From Mogibacterium sp. (lineage in GTDB: Bacteria; Bacillota; Clostridia; Peptostreptococcales; Anaerovoracaceae), in contig JAFRKO010000033.1 in the NCBI GenBank assembly GCA_017431685.1, positions 1 to 64,000 of the forward strand: DNA of 64,000 nucleotides, read 5' to 3'. Positions 26,625-35,677 of the stretch are shown one piece after another. The notes under the pieces were generated by a model that had not been told where the DNA came from, did no database searches, and saw only the letters and a program-made list of their open reading frames with translations. Position 1 is the stretch's first letter; every line of letters starts with the position of its first letter. The translations under genes were made by a program, and so were the position numbers.

Positions 26625-28502
26625 ATGAACGAATAGCTTGAGAACACTAAAGCGCTGGACCGTTATCTGTCACCGCTCGATGTCTGGGGGATGGCATTCG
26701 GCGTAATGGTCGGATGGGGCGTTTTTGCTATGCCCGGCAATACTTTTCTGCCTGTAGCCGGACCGGCCGGAACGCAGATAGCCATAGTGATCGGTATGAT
26801 CATAATGCTGATCATCGGCGGCAATTTCACATATCTGATGGGTCGGACGGCAATAACCGGCGGCATTTATTCATATACCAAGGAAGCTTTCGGGCGTGAC
26901 CACGCATTTCTGAGTGCGTGGTTTTTGTGTCTTTCTTATCTTACGATAGTTTTTCTGAACGGCACTGCTCTGATCTATATTGTCCGGATGCTCTTCGGCA
27001 GCAGCCTGCAGACCGGATTTCACTATACGGTCGCAGGAAATACAATTTATCTTTATGAGACACTTGTCTCAGCTTTGGCTCTGGGAATTATAGGTGTTCT
27101 TTTCCTCATCGCAAAGCCGCTGCTTCAAAGGCTGCACACTATATTTGCGATCATGCTTTTTGCTGGCACTATTTTAATAACGGTGGTCTGCTTTCCTCAC
27201 GCCATTGCAGGCGGTGCGCTGACTGAATTCAGTTCAGCAGGGACTGAAAGGGTCCATTCTGTACTCAGCCTGGTGATCCTGGCGCCGTGGGCATTCGTTG
27301 GCTTTGAGGTCACGTCTTTTGACACTGCGCATTTCAGATTTCCGATCTGGAGATCACGCCCGCTGATAATAGTTGCGATAGTTGCAGCTGCCTGTGCTTA
27401 TTCAGCGATGGTACTTGTAAGTGTAGCTGCCGTTCCGGACGGGTTCGGATCGTGGCGGGAGTATATCTCCGCTCTCGATCAGCTCGAGGGGGTCGCTTCC
27501 GTGCCGACATTTTATGCAGCAAGCCGTTACATGGGTACAGCGGGTATCGTGATAATGACCATCACAGCTGTTTCTTCGATACTGACCGGCATCATCGGCG
27601 GTTACCGTGCTACAACGAGAGTGCTCTCAACCATGGCGGAGGACAGGATCCTTTCGGAACGCTTTTCCAGAACTGCATACAGCATTCTCTTTATAATGCT
27701 CTTATCCATAATGCTCGCTTTTCTCGGAAGAAATACTCTGAACTGGTTCGTCGACCTGACGTCGTTCGGGGCGATCGTAGGATTCGGATATACATCTGCC
27801 GCTGCGGGAAAGATGGCAAGAGCAGAGAACAACAGGCGCAGAGTCATTATGGGCATCATAGGAACAGTCGTCTCTGTTATTTTTGTTGTTGTGCAGCTCG
27901 TTCCGAACCTTACCGTCATGGAAGCCATGGGGAGACAGGCTTTCTTTATGCTGTCCCTTTGGTGCCTGGCAGGTTTTGTGTTTTACTGGCGTACAGCGCG
28001 CCAGGGCCAGCTGACTGAGTTCAGCGGTATTTCCACTTCCGGGGTCGTGCTGTTCGCCCTTATTATTTATTCATCTCTCATGTGGCTGGCGAAGCTCCTG
28101 CTCTCAGAGGAGAGTGCCGGAAAGATGAAGGCCGATCTCGTATGGGGAGGAGCAATCGTAATGCTCATCATATTCGCCGGGCTTACTATAATGCTCTATG
28201 TGCAGGATTATGTCAGGAAAAGGAATGAGGCCGGGGAGCGGGAGAAGATACGTGCCGTGGAGAGCAGCCTCGCAAAGAGCCGCTTCCTGTTCAACATGTC
28301 ACATGACATACGCACTCCTATGAACGCTATCGTAGGCTATACGAATCTTGCTCTCAAGGAGTCTTCGACTCCTGAGGTGCATGGTTATCTTGAGAAGATC
28401 AATCTGTCAAGCCAGCATCTCCTGGCTCTTATAAACGACATTCTTGAGATGAGCAGAATTGAGAACGGAAATGATCATACGCCTGAAGCTGCAGCTTGCT
28501 GA
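26625..28502 (+). pseudogene. Broken APC-permease/histidine-kinase hybrid, N-terminal part
   Basis: The natural start appears to be ATG 26625 (preceded by GGGGG), but codon 4 is an in-frame TAG (26634-26636). Downstream the same frame reads LENTKALDRYLSPLDVWGMAFG, a typical APC amino-acid permease start. Reading restarts at best at ATG 26691, inside the first helix, giving 603 residues. Twelve or so helices (about 1-500) are followed by a coiled segment and a HisKA domain with the phospho-His in NMSHDIRTPMNA (about 535). The frame ends just after MSRIENG; the HATPase domain is absent. Permease-kinase hybrids would be nutrient sensors; this copy is probably inactive. Confidence 0.75.
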
Positions 28503-28962
28503 GGAAGCTGATGTCTATGAGATTCAGGAGGTCACTGAACAGGAGGAATCTGTCGATTTCACGGGCATGCACCTCCTGCTGGTGGAAGACAACGCGATCA
28601 ACATGGAGATAGCGGCAATGATCCTTGAGCAGATGGGATTCGAAGTCGATACGGCTGAAAACGGCCGTATCGCTGTTGACAAGGTGTCTGCTTCATCTCC
28701 GGGAACCTATGATCTGATCCTCATGGATATCCAGATGCCGGTCCTGGACGGCTATGATGCTACTAAAGAAATACGGAGCCTGCAGGACAGCAGGCTGTCC
28801 GGTATCCCTGTCATTGCAATGACAGCAAACGCGTTTGCAGAAGATATCCGGGCTGCAGAAGAGGCGGGAATGGACGGACATATAGCAAAACCTATAGACA
28901 TAGCGGTAATGAAAAATACTATATCGGATGTATTGAGCAGGCAACGGCATAACACCGTCTGA
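28459..28962 (+). pseudogene. Receiver-domain remnant of the APC-permease hybrid kinase
   Basis: This frame overlaps the end of the kinase fragment in another phase (TTG 28459; ATG 28471 is a possible start). It codes the tail of a lost ATPase/linker region and a complete receiver domain: LLLVEDNAINMEIA, phospho-Asp in LILMDIQMP and Lys in HIAKPID. In an intact hybrid kinase an HATPase domain of about 150 residues would separate HisKA from REC. Its absence together with the phase change indicates an internal deletion. The REC could still be made as a small protein. Confidence 0.7.
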
Positions 28963-28983
28963 TGAGGTGAGAGGTAAAAGATC

Positions 28984-30543
28984 ATGACATATTCAATAAT
29001 CGGGATCATATCTGCTATCCTGATCGTGATCACCAACCGTGATCTGTTCTGGAAGCGTGGTAAAGAAGAACTGACAGATACTGAGCGCGACTACCGTCGG
29101 TTTCTTTTGGGTGCACTGGCCTACCTCATAACCGATATGATATGGGGTATCCTGGAGTCGCACGGGCTGACGGAAATACTGTACGCAGATACGGCAGTGC
29201 ATTTTATTGCCATGGCGGCTGCGGTCATGCTGTGGACACGCTATGTTATTGCTTACCTTGGAGAGAAAAATGCTTTTGCGACAGTACTTTCATGGACGGG
29301 CCTGCTTTTTCTTTGCTTTGAAATTATAGTCGTCGTGATCAATTTCTTCAGGCCTGTTCTTTTCCACTTTGATGAGAACGGCACATACTATGCGGGCACT
29401 GCGCGCTACGTTACACTTGCGATCCAGATCATTCTGTTTGTCCTGACCTCTGTATACACTCTGCAGATCACTTCCAGAACGGAGGGTGCGGTCAGACACC
29501 GCCACATGACTGTAGGTGTTTTCGGCATTGCCATGGCGCTGTGTATCGGCATTCAGGTGTTCTACCCGATGCTCCCGTTTTATGCGATGGGTTATATGCT
29601 GGGCACCTGCCTCCTGCACAGCTTTGTAACGGAGGATGAAAAAGAGGAATACCGCAGAAGCCTCGAGGAGGCTGTCGAACGGGAAAAGATACAGAAGGCA
29701 GAGCTGGCCGAGAGCAGAGAAGCGCTGCAGGAGGCTCTTGCCGCGGCTGAGCATGCAAACCGTGCCAAAACAGCATTCCTGTCAAACATGAGCCATGAGA
29801 TCCGCACGCCGATGAACGCGATCATCGGGCTCAATAATATCGCCATGAATGATCCTACCGCGAGCGATCAGGTAAAGGGTTACCTGGAGAAAATCGGGAA
29901 CTCCGCACATCATCTGCTTGGAATCATCAATGACATTCTTGATATGAGCCGCATCGAGTCCGGACGCATGACTATCAAGCAGGAGGAATTCTCGTTCTCG
30001 AGGGCTCTGGAACAGGTAAACACGATGATAAGCGGACAGTGCGCTGACAAAGGCCAGAGCTACGACTGCAAGATCACAGGGCATGTCGATGATTATTACA
30101 TCGGGGATTCCATGAAGCTCAAGCAGGTTCTTATCAACATTCTGGGCAATGCAGTCAAGTTCACGCCTGAAGGAGGCTCAGTGCAGCTTCTGATTGAAGA
30201 AGGGCCGAGGATGAACCGCAAAGCTACATTGAAGTTCGTTATAAGCGATACGGGCATCGGAATGAGTGAGGAATTTCTGCCGCATATTTTCGAAGCGTTC
30301 AGCCAGGAGGATTCTTCCTCCACAAGCCGCTATGGAAGCACCGGACTTGGAATGCCGATCACAAAGAGCATCGTGGAGCTGATGAACGGTCACATGGAAG
30401 TTGAAAGTGTGAAAGGCGAGGGCTCTGTTTTCACCGTGACTGTGACGCTCGGCGAATCCGACCGTAAGGATGCCGGAAAAGAAGCTGGAGGACCGGATCC
30501 GCACAACATAAGCGTTCTCGTTATCGATGATGACAGAGAATAG
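28984..30543 (+). CDS. Membrane histidine kinase, truncated by frameshift before its receiver domains
   Basis: The protein has 519 residues. Seven or so N-terminal helices (about 1-225) form a 7TM-type sensor, followed by a coiled coil (225-265), HisKA with NMSHEIRTPMNAIIGL (about 275-345) and a full HATPase (N box NILGNAVKFT, DTGIGM, GSTGLGMPITKS; about 385-500). The frame enters a receiver domain (SVLVIDDDRE) and stops at TAG 30541. The missing REC continues in another phase from 30543 (ALEHAEIVLSHIGIS), so one base was lost or two gained. The kinase core itself is intact and may be active without its own receivers. Confidence 0.85.
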   Translation: MTYSIIGIISAILIVITNRDLFWKRGKEELTDTERDYRRFLLGALAYLITDMIWGILESHGLTEILYADTAVHFIAMAAAVMLWTRYVIAYLGEKNAFATVLSWTGLLFLCFEIIVVVINFFRPVLFHFDENGTYYAGTARYVTLAIQIILFVLTSVYTLQITSRTEGAVRHRHMTVGVFGIAMALCIGIQVFYPMLPFYAMGYMLGTCLLHSFVTEDEKEEYRRSLEEAVEREKIQKAELAESREALQEALAAAEHANRAKTAFLSNMSHEIRTPMNAIIGLNNIAMNDPTASDQVKGYLEKIGNSAHHLLGIINDILDMSRIESGRMTIKQEEFSFSRALEQVNTMISGQCADKGQSYDCKITGHVDDYYIGDSMKLKQVLINILGNAVKFTPEGGSVQLLIEEGPRMNRKATLKFVISDTGIGMSEEFLPHIFEAFSQEDSSSTSRYGSTGLGMPITKSIVELMNGHMEVESVKGEGSVFTVTVTLGESDRKDAGKEAGGPDPHNISVLVIDDDRE

Positions 30544-31298
30544 CACTGGAGCATGCGGAAATAGTCCTCAGCCATATCGGTATCAGCTGTGACACGGCTG
30601 AGTCCGGATGGGAAGGCGTGGACAAAGTAAGGGTATGTCACGGCCGCCGTGAGGATTACGACCTTATATTGATAGACTGGCGGATGCCTGAGATGGACGG
30701 TGTGGAGACCACCAGGCAGATACGCTCAATTGTGGGCAATGAAACGCCGATCATCATTCTCACATCCTTCAACTGGGACGAGATAGCAGATGAAGCAAAG
30801 ACGGCCGGTGTGGACACCTTCGTTTCAAAGCCGCTGTTTGCCGGTACTGTAATGGACGAATTCAGGGAAGCCTTGCGCCTCAAAAACGAGAAGCTTTTCA
30901 GGGAGACCGCCGATCTGAAGGGCAAAAGGGTGCTCCTGGCAGAGGACGTGATGGTAAATTCGGAGATCATGCTGATGGTTCTTTCGATGCGTGAGATGGA
31001 AGCAGATCTGGCGGAGAACGGAAAGCTGGCTGTGGAGCTCTTTGAGAACCATGAGCCGGGATACTATGACGCGATCCTTATGGATCTTCGCATGCCGGAG
31101 ATGGACGGTCTGGAGGCGACCAGACGCATACGTGCGATGGACAGGCCGGATTCAAAGACCATACCGATCATTGCGCTGACCGCCAATGCATTTGACGAGG
31201 ACGTTCAGCGCAGCATGCAGGCTGGGCTGAATGCCCACCTAAGCAAGCCGGTCGAGCCTGACGCACTGTTTGAAACTTTAGAGACGCTGATAAAGTGA
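30543..31298 (+). pseudogene. Two receiver domains frameshifted off the upstream hybrid kinase
   Basis: This is the continuation of the upstream gene in another phase. The first REC lacks its N-terminal acidic loop (left in the upstream frame) but keeps LILIDWRMP and FVSKPL. The second REC is complete: VLLAEDVMVNSE, phospho-Asp in AILMDLRMP and Lys in HLSKPV. The only internal start with any support is GTG 30618 (226 residues), whose GGAAGG lies too close to be ideal. It may survive as a separate response-regulator fragment. A sequencing error at 30541 would restore a single 770-residue hybrid kinase. Confidence 0.7.
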
Positions 31299-31514
31299 TC
31301 CGCTGCTGCTTTACAACTCTGCCGTTGCTTCAGAATTATGAATCGCACATGCGAAATAAGGGGCCTATTATAGCTTTTATCAATAGTTTGATATTGCAAA
31401 AAGGTAGTATAGTTACTGTGTATGGTCAATGGCAACATTGAAACAAGATGGATGCCGGCGGCAAAACGCACCTAAAGCGCTAAAACTTTCAGATAATAAT
31501 TCGGAGGTAATAAA

Positions 31515-32090
31515 ATGAGAATCGATGCAGGCGGCAAGCAGTGCCCAATCCCAGTAATCATGGCAAAGAAAGAACTTGAAGCAGGCGAGCAGGATGTAGA
31601 GATCATAGTTGACGGCCCTACTCAGGTAGGTAACCTTGAAAGACTCGGTGATGCTCTTGGCAGAAAGGCTACAAGCGAGCCATTCGGCGACAAGTTCCTC
31701 GTTAAATTCGCAAACGGCGAGACGATCAAGGGCGCAAGCGTCGCAGAAGCTGACACATATGCAGTATTCTTCAACACAAACGCTATTGGAGCAAACAGCA
31801 GCGAACTCGGCGGCAACCTCGCTAAGATGGCTATCTTTACACTCAGCGAGTCTGAGCAGATCCCGGCATACGTGCTCTTCATGAATGAAGGCGTCAAGCT
31901 GCCTGCCGGCGACGAACCTCAGATCATAGAGAACCTCAACACCCTTATCGAAAAGGGAACAAAGGTCCTCGTATGCGGAACATGCCTCAACTTCTATGGA
32001 ATAAAAGACGATCTTAAGGTTGGCACCGTAAGCAACATGTATGATATACTTGGCGCGATGCAGGAAGTCAGCAAGGTAATCAAGCTGTAA
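31515..32090 (+). CDS. yedF: Selenium-metabolism protein YedF (SirA-like plus DsrE-like)
   Basis: The protein has 191 residues with a GGAGG site upstream. The N-terminal SirA/TusA-like domain (1-70) has the active-site Cys in QCPIPVIMAKKEL. The C-terminal DsrE/YchN-like domain (about 80-191) has a Cys pair region (VLVCGTCLNFYG). The two-domain form is the YedF family, associated with selenium handling in selenoprotein- or selenouridine-making bacteria. The next gene is a DUF3343 protein, a recurrent partner. The 216-bp upstream gap shows only weak promoter-like sequence. Confidence 0.88.
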   Translation: MRIDAGGKQCPIPVIMAKKELEAGEQDVEIIVDGPTQVGNLERLGDALGRKATSEPFGDKFLVKFANGETIKGASVAEADTYAVFFNTNAIGANSSELGGNLAKMAIFTLSESEQIPAYVLFMNEGVKLPAGDEPQIIENLNTLIEKGTKVLVCGTCLNFYGIKDDLKVGTVSNMYDILGAMQEVSKVIKL

Positions 32091-32139
32091 TAAACTAAGA
32101 GCGTACGGCTCTGCACCGACGCGAAAAGAAGGGACTCTG

Positions 32140-32418
32140 ATGGACGAATACTATCTTCTCACTTTTGAATCCACACATGCGGCCATCTCTACGGAGAAGC
32201 TGCTGAAACCGGCTGAAGTCACTATAATGCCAGTCCCGAGGTTCATCTCGGCGAGCTGCGGTATTTCCGTGCGCATACGTCCGGACAGGAAGGAGCAGGC
32301 AGAAGATATAATCCGTGAGAAAGCCCACCTGACACCTGACGACTACGCGTACTATCACATAATCCGCGGCGGTTCAGCAGGTGAGCCGGTCTGCGACAGG
32401 CTGGAGCCAATCAAATAG
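32140..32418 (+). CDS. DUF3343 protein (putative Se/S carrier)
   Basis: The protein has 92 residues. It begins with a beta strand (YYLLTFESTHAAISTEKLL) and has a conserved-type Cys in SASCGISVRI, the layout of the DUF3343 family. These small proteins often sit next to yedF and are thought to carry reduced sulfur or selenium; no direct evidence of function is visible here. It lies 49 bp after yedF and is followed by a terminator, so the pair is one operon. Confidence 0.8.
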   Translation: MDEYYLLTFESTHAAISTEKLLKPAEVTIMPVPRFISASCGISVRIRPDRKEQAEDIIREKAHLTPDDYAYYHIIRGGSAGEPVCDRLEPIK

Positions 32419-32454
32419 GCATTGCCAGCAGCCGTTGCTGTATCTGACAAAAAC

Positions 32455-32486
32455 AAGCGAAGCGATCCCGATGGGATCGCTTTTTT
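32455..32486 (+). terminator. Intrinsic terminator of yedF-DUF3343
   Basis: Perfect 9-bp stem AGCGATCCC (32461-32469) / GGGATCGCT (32473-32481) with a GAT loop, then TTTTT. Confidence 0.9.
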
Positions 32487-32588
32487 AACAATACGGGAGA
32501 CAGCATGTAGGAATGACAGGTGCCTCCCGTTTTTTCGTGGCATTCCTGTCTGAGGTTTATGGTAAAATCATTTTATAGTTAAAGGAAT

Positions 32589-32634
32589 CTAAGCGGGACA
32601 GGGAAAAGTTGACTAAGCGGGGACTGTCCCCGGA
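32589..32634. repeat. REP-like GGGACAG...CTGTCCC element
   Basis: CTAAGCGGGACAGGG and CTAAGCGGGGACTG are near direct repeats, and GGGACAG (32595-32601) pairs with CTGTCCC (32624-32630). It lies right before the ribosome site of the MATE gene. The look is that of dispersed palindromic repeats of Clostridia, which is an inference from memory. Confidence 0.4.
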
Positions 32635-32648
32635 AGGGAGCTCTGACT

Positions 32649-34505
32649 TTGAAAGCGTCATTGCCGGACAAAAGCTTGTCATTAACGTCCAAAGTGTTCC
32701 GGTTTCTGGTATTGTCTTTCTTCATTTCCAATATCATGACGGTGCTGGGAACGATGATGGACAGTTTTGCTGTGAGCAATACTATGGACGAGGCAGCTTC
32801 CTAGGCGGTCGGCTTTGTTTCACCTGCCGTGATCCTGTTCTCGCTGATCGGAACGACCGCCGGGGTGGGCTTTCAGGTAACGTGTATCAGATGCCTCAGC
32901 AGGGGAGATACGAAGACTGCAGGCAAAGCGCTCGGCGAAGCACTGATTCTCGGAACTGTGCTTTCGGTCATAGTCATGTTCCTGACAGTCACATTTACAG
33001 AACCGATCGTAGAATTCCTGCATGTTCCGGAAGACGAGGAAGTGTTCGCTTCCGGCATGGATTATCTCAGAGGTACAGCTCTGGGACTGCCGGCTATAAC
33101 GGCGATGTCGATTCTTACACGAGGCGCGCATATAGAAGGTAAGCGCAATATCGTGCTCATTTCCGTTGCCGTCATGGTAGTGGTCAACCTGCTGTCAGAC
33201 TTTATAGGCATAAATCTGTTTCACGTTGATGTTTTCGGTGTAACGTTCAATACATCAATCAGCTATTATGCAGGAACCGCCGTTCTTGCCTATTACTATT
33301 ACCGCGGGGACCCGCTTGTAAAGCCTGCGTTTAAGGGATTTACCTTTGGTGAGATGATCTCTGTCAACAGGATAGGACTGGCTGCGGGAGTCATAGTCGT
33401 CTGGTATAATCTGACGCTCATGGCCAAGGCAGAGCTCATTAATATAGGCATATCGACGTTCAGCGCGGAATCTATCGGTCTGCTGGCATATAACGTAACT
33501 GTTCAGATCAACTATTTTGTAAATGCGCTGATGGGAAGCGCTGTCTCCGCGATGTTCCTGCTGGCGGGAATGTACTCGGCCGAACAGGATAAAACAAATT
33601 TCAAGAAAGTCATAAAAAACGTTGTTATATACGAGATCATTTCCACTGCGGCCTGCAGCGTACTGCTGTGGTTTCTTTCCGGCGTGGTAGCGAAAATTTA
33701 CCTCGGCAGTGCGAGCCAGGCAGTCATACAGGGAACGGCATCGGCGCTGAAAGCCTATACTGCAGGACTCCTTTTCCAGATGATAGTGCTGGTGTTTGCG
33801 AATTACATCCAGTGCTTCAGCCACAACATCATTCCGGTCATCACTTTCTTCATTTCAAATGTAGTGCTTGTGCTGTATGGAGTGGCATACGGCGGGACTA
33901 TAGTGAGTTTCTATGGCACTAATGTTGCCGCGGGAATATTTGGAGGAGTCTCAACCGGAAGCATCATAGCGGTTCTCATACTGCCGGTATTTATAGCTAT
34001 CATAAATCTGCGGAATGGCTGCAGGGACCATCTGTGGATGTTTCCCAAGAACTTCGGGGTGCCGGCAGGTGACGAGATATCTGCAGACCTCATAACTAAC
34101 GATGAAGTAATGGCATTCTCAGAGAAGGCATGGCAGTTCTGTGTGGATAAAGGAGAATCCAACCGGATCGCATATCTGACATCACTTTCTGTTGAGGAGA
34201 TGGCCAAGAATGTAATTGAGCATGGCTTCACCAAGGATGAAAAGGACCACCTTCTGAGTGTCAGAATCGTACACAAGGGCGATGAGCTCATAATAAGGAT
34301 GCGGGATAACTGCAGGAGCTTTGATCCGCGAAAGAAGTACGAGCAGATGTACGCAAACCCTGATGACAGCGATAATATAGGGATCAGGATGATCATGGCT
34401 GAAGCCGACGAGGTGAGCTACACCTCGATGTTTAACCTCAACAACCTGCTGATCCGGATAGGCAAAGTAACTGACAAACAGCGAACATCGGCGCTTGCGA
34501 GCTGA
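32649..34505 (+). pseudogene. MATE-family transporter fused to an RsbW-like ATPase domain, interrupted by an amber codon
   Basis: The best start is TTG 32649 with AAGGGAG upstream; it reads KASLPDKSL then the first helix (FRFLVLSFFISNIMTV). Codon 52 is TAG (32802-32804), after which the same frame runs uninterrupted to 34505. A GTG at 32829 (558 residues) lacks a ribosome site and would lose the first helix. About eleven more helices give a MATE-type body. From about residue 460 of the full frame a soluble domain follows, with EEMAKNVIEHGF, MRDNCRSFDP and SDNIGIRMI, the N, G1 and G2 boxes of RsbW/SpoIIAB-like HATPases. Either a nonsense-mutated gene or a sequence error. Confidence 0.75.
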
Positions 34506-34518
34506 ACTGATATAACAA

Positions 34519-34548
34519 CAAAACTCCCTTTTAAGGGAGTTTTTACTG
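34519..34548 (+). terminator. Intrinsic terminator
   Basis: Perfect 10-bp stem AAACTCCCTT (34521-34530) / AAGGGAGTTT (34533-34542), followed by TT and an A. Confidence 0.85.
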
Positions 34549-34740
34549 TTTTCGCATGCCTTCTGATTCCCGATTCCCAGAATGTCTGCAATGACTCTTT
34601 TTATTTGGATGGAGAAATACCGTTTGTGAATACTCCAAAAACAGATCTATATGTACATGCATCAAATAACTATGAAACACGCTGTTATGGTATACTTATT
34701 ATAATTGGGAGGACTATAGGGTTCTCCTTGCAGAAGCTGT

Positions 34741-34812
34741 AAGACTATGACTATGAAGGCTTCAATTGTGTGAGCAGCAAGACTGTGACCGTGAAGTTTT
34801 CAATTGAGTGAG
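34741..34812 (+). repeat. Two imperfect 34-bp direct repeats in the leader of the HAD gene
   Basis: Copies at 34741-34774 and 34779-34812 share AAGACT, TGAAG and TTCAATTG, with about seven differences. They lie between a TATAAT box (34700-34705) and the HAD start. Outside these and the terminator, the 34506-34880 gap shows no gene. Confidence 0.6.
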
Positions 34813-34880
34813 ATGCATGGTTGCTGCAGTGACCTCATAGCTGTGATTTTTGAAATAAATTAATTGTTTGGGGAGGATAT

Positions 34881-35516
34881 ATGGTCATTTTTGATTTAGA
34901 CGGAACGCTCTGGAACTCGACGGTACCTATAGCTGAATCGTGGAACATTGTAATTGAGAGGGAGACAGACCGCAAAGGGTGGCTCACTGCTGCAGATATC
35001 GAACCCGTTCAGGGAAAGACTATGAACGAAATAGCAGATATCCTTTTCTGCGATTTCCCGCAGGAGGAGCGCTATCGCCTGTCACGTCTTTGTGAAGTGT
35101 ACGAGAACGAGTATATCACCGAGACTGGAGCTACCCTTTTTGATGGTGTAGAGGAGACTCTTGCGATGCTGAAGGACAGGGGGGTTAAGATGGCTGTCGT
35201 CAGCAACTGCCAGGAGGGCTACATTAAGGCTTTCCTCGACTCTATGGATATGTGGAAGTACTTCATAGACTATGAGGAATGGGGCCGCACAATGATGCTC
35301 AAAGCAGATAATATCAAGCTGGTAATGGAGCGCAATGGCGCTTCTAAGGGCATTTATGTGGGTGATATACAGAAAGACTCGGATGCGGCTCATCAGGCCG
35401 GCATTGAATGTATATATGCCTCCTATGGATTTGGAGAGATCAGCGATGCAGTAGCAACGCTCAGGAGTTTTGACGAGCTGCCGGCCGTACTGGATGAACT
35501 GGGATTTCTGGAGTAA
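34881..35516 (+). CDS. HAD-superfamily hydrolase (phosphoglycolate phosphatase-like)
   Basis: The protein has 211 residues with a GGGGAGG site. Motif I is FDLDGTLWN with the nucleophile and acid Asp pair, followed by a helical cap (about 15-80), motif II (VVSNC), the Lys region and motif IV (YVGDIQKDSDAA). The organisation fits PGP/Gph-like phosphatases of subfamily IA. Substrate cannot be told from sequence. It is probably transcribed alone from a leader of about 170 nt. Confidence 0.85.
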   Translation: MVIFDLDGTLWNSTVPIAESWNIVIERETDRKGWLTAADIEPVQGKTMNEIADILFCDFPQEERYRLSRLCEVYENEYITETGATLFDGVEETLAMLKDRGVKMAVVSNCQEGYIKAFLDSMDMWKYFIDYEEWGRTMMLKADNIKLVMERNGASKGIYVGDIQKDSDAAHQAGIECIYASYGFGEISDAVATLRSFDELPAVLDELGFLE

Positions 35517-35520
35517 GGAC

Positions 35521-35592
35521 TTGCTGCGATGCAGAGGCGGCCTGAGCTGGCCGGGTGTTGCTGCGATGCAGAGGCAGCCTGAGCTGGCCGGG
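35521..35592 (+). repeat. Two tandem 37-bp repeats after the HAD gene
   Basis: The unit beginning TTGCTGCGATGCAGAGGC and ending GAGCTGGCCGGG occurs at 35521-35555 and 35558-35592 with one internal difference. A GC-rich segment (GGGGTGCTGCCCC) follows and may form a hairpin. Confidence 0.75.
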
Positions 35593-35677
35593 GTGCTGCC
35601 CCGGAGGAGTGATGGCCTGTGCCTGTCCGTCGCTGCTGCTTACTAGTAAAAAATAGAGAAAAACAGGAATTTTCAAC

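Noticed and set aside
26625..32804. Reassignment of UAG to an amino acid
   Set aside because: UAG ends many intact genes in the window, so the two internal ambers are better explained by mutation or sequence error.
32609..33142. A frame starting at 32609 that seems to encode an N-terminal protein
   Set aside because: The translation is low-complexity and unrelated to any fold, while the other phase gives a clear MATE helix; the gene is the interrupted MATE frame.
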